From Mesorhizobium sp. (GTDB lineage Bacteria > Pseudomonadota > Alphaproteobacteria > Rhizobiales > Rhizobiaceae), in NCBI RefSeq assembly GCF_004962245.1, contig NZ_SUHQ01000005.1:124001-188000 (forward strand): a DNA stretch of 64,000 nucleotides, given 5' to 3'. The translations under genes and the position numbers were made by a program. Below are positions 61,235-64,000 of this stretch, piece after piece (position 1 is the stretch's first letter; every line of letters starts with the position of its first letter). The notes under the pieces are model-generated. The model was not told where the DNA came from, did not search any database, and saw nothing but the letters and a program-made list of their open reading frames with translations.

Positions 61235-63055
61235 ATGGCGCCGCCACTTCTCAATCTCGACGGGATAAAACTGACCTTCGGTGGCACGCCGCTGCTCGAC
61301 GGGGCGGAACTGACAGCGTCGGCCGGTGACAAGATTGCTTTGGTCGGCCGCAACGGCTCGGGCAAGTCGACGTTACTCAAGATCGCAGCAGGGTTGATCG
61401 AGCCGCAGGACGGCGAGGTGTTTCGCCAGCCTTCTGCGACAGTGCGCTACCTGCCGCAAATGCCCGACATGGACGGTTTCGCCAGCGTCCGCGCCTATGT
61501 CGAGGCGGGGCTCGGACCCGCCGACGATCCCTACCGCGCCACCTATCTGATGGAGCATCTCGGCCTGTCCGGCGAGGAACGGCCGAACGACCTGTCCGGC
61601 GGCGAGGCGCGCCGTGCTGCCCTTGCCCGCGTCATGGCGCCGGAGCCCGACATTCTCCTCCTCGATGAGCCGACCAACCATCTCGATCTTTCAGTCATCG
61701 AATGGCTGGAGGAGGAACTTGTCCGCACCTCTTCGGCGCTGATCGTCATCTCACACGACCGCCGCTTCCTCGAACGCGTGTCGCGCGCCACCGTCTGGCT
61801 CGATCGCGGCCAGACCCGCAGGCTCGACAAGAGCTTCGGCCATTTCGAGGAATGGCGCGACCAGGTGCTGGAGGAGGAAGAGCGCGAGCAGCACAAGCTT
61901 GGCCGCCAGATCGTGCGCGAGGAGCACTGGCTGCGCTATGGCGTGACGGCGCGACGCAAGCGCAACATGCGCCGGCTCGGCGAACTGCAGACCATGCGCC
62001 AACGTTTTCGCGGCCATCGCGGCGCCGAGGGCGCGGCGACCATGGTGGCCAGCGACGCGGCCGAATCCGGCAAACTGGTCATCGAAGCCAAGAACATCGA
62101 GAAAAGCTTTGGCGACCTCACCGTGGTCAAGGGCTTCTCGACCCGCATCCAGCGCGGCGACCGCGTCGGCCTTGTCGGGCCGAACGGCGCCGGCAAGACG
62201 ACGCTGCTGAAGATGCTGACCGGCGAATTGAAGCCGGACTCGGGCACGGTGCGGCTCGGCACCAATCTGGAGATCGCCACGCTAGACCAGAAGCGCGAGG
62301 CGGTCGATCCGCAAGAGACGCTGGCGCAATATCTCACCGACGGGCGCGGCGAGAACCTTGTCATCAACGGCGAGCAGCGCCACGTCGTCTCCTACATGAA
62401 GGACTTCCTGTTCAAGCCGGAACAGGCGCGCACGCCAGTGCGCGAGCTTTCGGGCGGAGAGCGGGCGCGGCTGCTGCTGGCCCGTGTGCTGGCACGGCCG
62501 GCAAACCTGCTGGTGCTCGACGAGCCGACCAACGACCTCGACATGGAGACGCTGGAACTGCTGCAGGAACTGGTCGCAGGTTTTGCAGGCACGGTCATCC
62601 TGGTCAGCCATGACCGCGATTTCCTCGATCGCACCGTGACCAGCCTGATCGCACCGGACGACGGCGGCCGCTGGATCGAATATGCCGGCGGCTATTCCGA
62701 CATGCTGGCGCAGCGCGGCGGCACCAGGCTCGATGATCGCAAGGCGCGGCCGAAGGCCGAAACCGGCGAGGCGACAGCGGTGGGCAGGGCCGAAGCGGCT
62801 GCGCCGAAGGGACCAGCGAAGAAACTGTCGTTCAAGCAGAAATTCGCACTGGAATCGCTGCCGAAGAAGATCGAGGCGGTGACAGCCTCGATTTCGCGGC
62901 TGGAGAACAACATAGCCGACCCGGCCTATTACGAGCGCGACCCGGCCTCGTTCCAGAAGACCATCGCCGCCCTCGACCAGGAGCGCGCCACGCTGGCAGC
63001 GCTCGAGGAGGAGTGGCTGGAGCTGGAGATGCTGCGCGAGGAGATGGAGGGGTGA
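61235..63055 (+). CDS. ABC-F family ATPase (Uup/EttA-like)
   Basis: A 606-residue soluble protein with two ABC domains and no membrane part. The first Walker A is GRNGSGKST at 38-46 and the first signature is LSGGEARRAALARVMAPEPD; the second Walker A is GPNGAGKT and the second signature is LSGGERARLLLARVLARPAN. Both Walker B motifs read LLDEPTNHL / VLDEPTNDL. The linker between domains has QHKLGRQIVREEHWLRYGVT. The C-terminal coiled coil is Uup-like (SLPKKIEAVTASISRLENNI). ABC-F proteins act on ribosomes. It starts 1 bp after thiamine pyrophosphokinase. Confidence 0.93.
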   Translation: MAPPLLNLDGIKLTFGGTPLLDGAELTASAGDKIALVGRNGSGKSTLLKIAAGLIEPQDGEVFRQPSATVRYLPQMPDMDGFASVRAYVEAGLGPADDPYRATYLMEHLGLSGEERPNDLSGGEARRAALARVMAPEPDILLLDEPTNHLDLSVIEWLEEELVRTSSALIVISHDRRFLERVSRATVWLDRGQTRRLDKSFGHFEEWRDQVLEEEEREQHKLGRQIVREEHWLRYGVTARRKRNMRRLGELQTMRQRFRGHRGAEGAATMVASDAAESGKLVIEAKNIEKSFGDLTVVKGFSTRIQRGDRVGLVGPNGAGKTTLLKMLTGELKPDSGTVRLGTNLEIATLDQKREAVDPQETLAQYLTDGRGENLVINGEQRHVVSYMKDFLFKPEQARTPVRELSGGERARLLLARVLARPANLLVLDEPTNDLDMETLELLQELVAGFAGTVILVSHDRDFLDRTVTSLIAPDDGGRWIEYAGGYSDMLAQRGGTRLDDRKARPKAETGEATAVGRAEAAAPKGPAKKLSFKQKFALESLPKKIEAVTASISRLENNIADPAYYERDPASFQKTIAALDQERATLAALEEEWLELEMLREEMEG

Positions 63056-63113
63056 GGAGCCTTCGGCGGAGGACGGCCATGGCGAAGGACTGAAAAGCGT
63101 CGCGACCTGAACC

Positions 63114-63138
63114 TTATGCGCATATACTATGCGCATAA
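63114..63138. promoter_or_regulatory. ccdAB operator, 25-bp palindrome
   Basis: TTATGCGCATA at 63114-63124 and TATGCGCATAA at 63128-63138 are perfect 11-bp arms with TAC between. Each arm itself contains the self-complementary TATGCGCATA, so it holds two adjacent dimer sites. TATACT at 63123-63128 could be the -10 box and lies in the middle, so a bound ribbon-helix-helix repressor would block it. Confidence 0.8.
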
Positions 63139-63153
63139 CCCAGGGCGAATCCA

Positions 63154-63396
63154 ATGCATCATTCCATCCCGAAATCGCAGCGAAAGTCCGTCAACACCTC
63201 GATCGATTCAAAGCTGATCGAGGAGGCAAAAGCACTCGGCATAAATATGTCGCGCGCCGCCGAACAGGGAATTGCAAAGGCGATTTCGGATGAGAAATCG
63301 CGGCGCTGGTTACTGGAGAACAGGGAAGCGATCGAAAGCTCAAATGAGTATGTGAGGCGCAACGGGCTGCCATTGGCCAAATATCGGCTGTTTTGA
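63154..63396 (+). CDS. ccdA: CcdA family antitoxin
   Basis: An 80-residue type II antitoxin. The ribbon-helix-helix half is KSVNTSIDSKLIEEAKALGI with NMSRAAEQGIAKAI, and the C-terminal toxin-binding half has SRRWLLENREAIESSNEYVR and RNGLPL, a CcdA hallmark. It neutralises CcdB and, with it, represses its own promoter. The stop overlaps the ccdB start (TGATG at 63394-63398). A perfect palindrome lies 16 bp upstream. Confidence 0.9.
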   Translation: MHHSIPKSQRKSVNTSIDSKLIEEAKALGINMSRAAEQGIAKAISDEKSRRWLLENREAIESSNEYVRRNGLPLAKYRLF

Positions 63397-63695
63397 TGGC
63401 TCGCTACGACCTCTACCACAATGTCGAAGGCGATGCCTATCTACTCGACGTTCAGTGCGATCTTCTTGGACACCTCAACACACGCGTCGTCGTACCGCTG
63501 CTGCCGCCCAATAGCGCGCCCGTACCGGGTCGCCGCCTGAACCCGATCTTCGTCATCGATGGAAAAGACTATGTAATGGTCACCCAATTCATATCGGCCG
63601 TGACAGATACCGAACTACGCCAGGCCGGTGGCAATCTGTCGAAGCACCATGACGACATCGTGGCCGCACTCGATATGCTGTTCCAGGGCTTCTGA
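63396..63695 (+). CDS. ccdB: CcdB family toxin
   Basis: A 99-residue CcdB-fold toxin. It starts MARYDLYHNVEGDAYLLDVQ, with CDLLGHLNTRVVVPLLPP typical of the family, and ends NLSKHHDDIVAALDMLFQGF. CcdB poisons DNA gyrase through its C-terminal residues, where the Trp-Gly-Ile end of F-plasmid CcdB is replaced here by Gln-Gly-Phe, so activity on gyrase is not assured. Start ATG 63396 overlaps the ccdA stop. A chromosomal TA pair; I see no plasmid genes nearby. Confidence 0.9.
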   Translation: MARYDLYHNVEGDAYLLDVQCDLLGHLNTRVVVPLLPPNSAPVPGRRLNPIFVIDGKDYVMVTQFISAVTDTELRQAGGNLSKHHDDIVAALDMLFQGF

Positions 63696-63727
63696 GCCAA
63701 AGGGAGCGTTGGGCTGGTGGGCGAGCC

Positions 63728-64000
63728 TCAGCCAGCCGTCTTCGCTTGCCAGGCCTTCAACGCCTCGTCGAACACCTTCTCGCCGGGAATGCCCTTTTCC
63801 ATGGTGAGCAGCGCCCGCCGTCCGGTCTTGTAGACGACCGGCACATCGATCCAGTTCTGGCCCCGCAGCAGGGTCAGATTGGCGTTTTCGTCCGCCTTGG
63901 TGTCGTTAAGTGCGACCAGGAAGAAGCCGTCGGCGATCTTGGCCGGGATGCCGATCAGCGGACTGCCTGCATCCTGTTCAGAGCCCTTCATGGCGACGCG
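63728..64000 (-). CDS. Unrecognised protein, incomplete at right edge
   Basis: The minus-strand frame ends at 63728 and is open to the end of the window; an ATG lies at 63991 but the codons before it (RVA) are in frame too, so the gene may begin outside. The visible 87 residues have GIPAKIADGFFLVALNDTKA, DENANLTLLRGQNWIDVPVV and GRRALLTMEKGIPGEKVFDE. No motif is recognised. The Lys/Glu-rich end and mixed hydrophobic strands suggest a small beta-rich domain. It is convergent with ccdB. Confidence 0.55.
   Translation of the reverse strand, partial: RVAMKGSEQDAGSPLIGIPAKIADGFFLVALNDTKADENANLTLLRGQNWIDVPVVYKTGRRALLTMEKGIPGEKVFDEALKAWQAKTAG

Overview
The window reads as a chromosomal segment of a Hyphomicrobiales (Rhizobiales) bacterium, most like Mesorhizobium. 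This rests on GC-rich coding sequence, on the gene set (PhaR/PhaA/PhaB, 7Fe ferredoxin FdxA, CarD, RpoH2, DUF1192, DUF1244, DUF465, DUF6481), on an EcfG-type promoter in front of the second heat-shock sigma factor, and on rhizobial-type intergenic repeats. Genus is inferred by gene recognition only; no search was run. I saw no rRNA, tRNA, CRISPR array, prophage or transposase gene.

Left part (1-13.6 kb): the 5' end of a quinone oxidoreductase, DUF1192, an MFS exporter with an ArsR-type regulator, a hydrolase-GST pair divergent from an HxlR regulator, DUF6481, a GlcG/HbpS-like protein, mtgA-rpmF, a polyprenyl diphosphate synthase, a LysR regulator, a methyltransferase, a shrunken chloramphenicol-phosphotransferase-like pseudogene, a lytic transglycosylase, ispG and two divergent DUF465 genes. 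Five copies of one intergenic repeat family and one copy of another lie between genes across the window.

Catabolic and housekeeping block (13.6-30 kb): an IclR regulator faces an operon for a Tat-exported amino-acid-type binding protein, two permeases, an ATPase, a RidA deaminase and a SelA-fold PLP enzyme, which looks like a complete uptake-plus-elimination pathway for an unknown amino compound. Then come purEK, rpmJ with a strongly structured leader, a TPR protein, pyk, DUF1036, an N-formylglutamate amidohydrolase-like gene, DUF1244, a DNA alkylation repair protein, MFS/LysR and an NAD(P)-binding epimerase-like gene.

Efflux, oxidoreductase and PHB block (30-45.3 kb): an RND pump with adaptor; a Tat-exported molybdenum hydroxylase whose cytochrome partner is decayed, divergent from a TetR gene with a perfect operator; 3-hydroxybutyrate dehydrogenase with a patatin-like lipase; a TetR gene and secreted protein sharing two palindromes; and phaR/phaA-phaB. 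The last three sets bring PHB synthesis, its repressor and probable PHB-degradation steps into about 7 kb.

The 721-bp gap between phaB and a large SUV3-like helicase gene (45266-45986) is the most unusual sequence. It has ten GANTC (CcrM) sites, eight of them in 123 bp, a 72-bp direct repeat kept in ungapped register 273 bp apart, and a cluster of DnaA-box-like 9-mers. It may be a cell-cycle or replication control region.

Right part (46-64 kb): helicase, S4 protein, fdxA, carD, a polar amino-acid ABC importer, rpoH2 with an EcfG promoter, an M48 lipoprotein protease, a thiamine importer thiBPQ under a TPP riboswitch and divergent from thiamine pyrophosphokinase, an ABC-F ATPase, a ccdAB toxin-antitoxin pair with a 25-bp palindromic operator, and an incomplete gene at the right edge.
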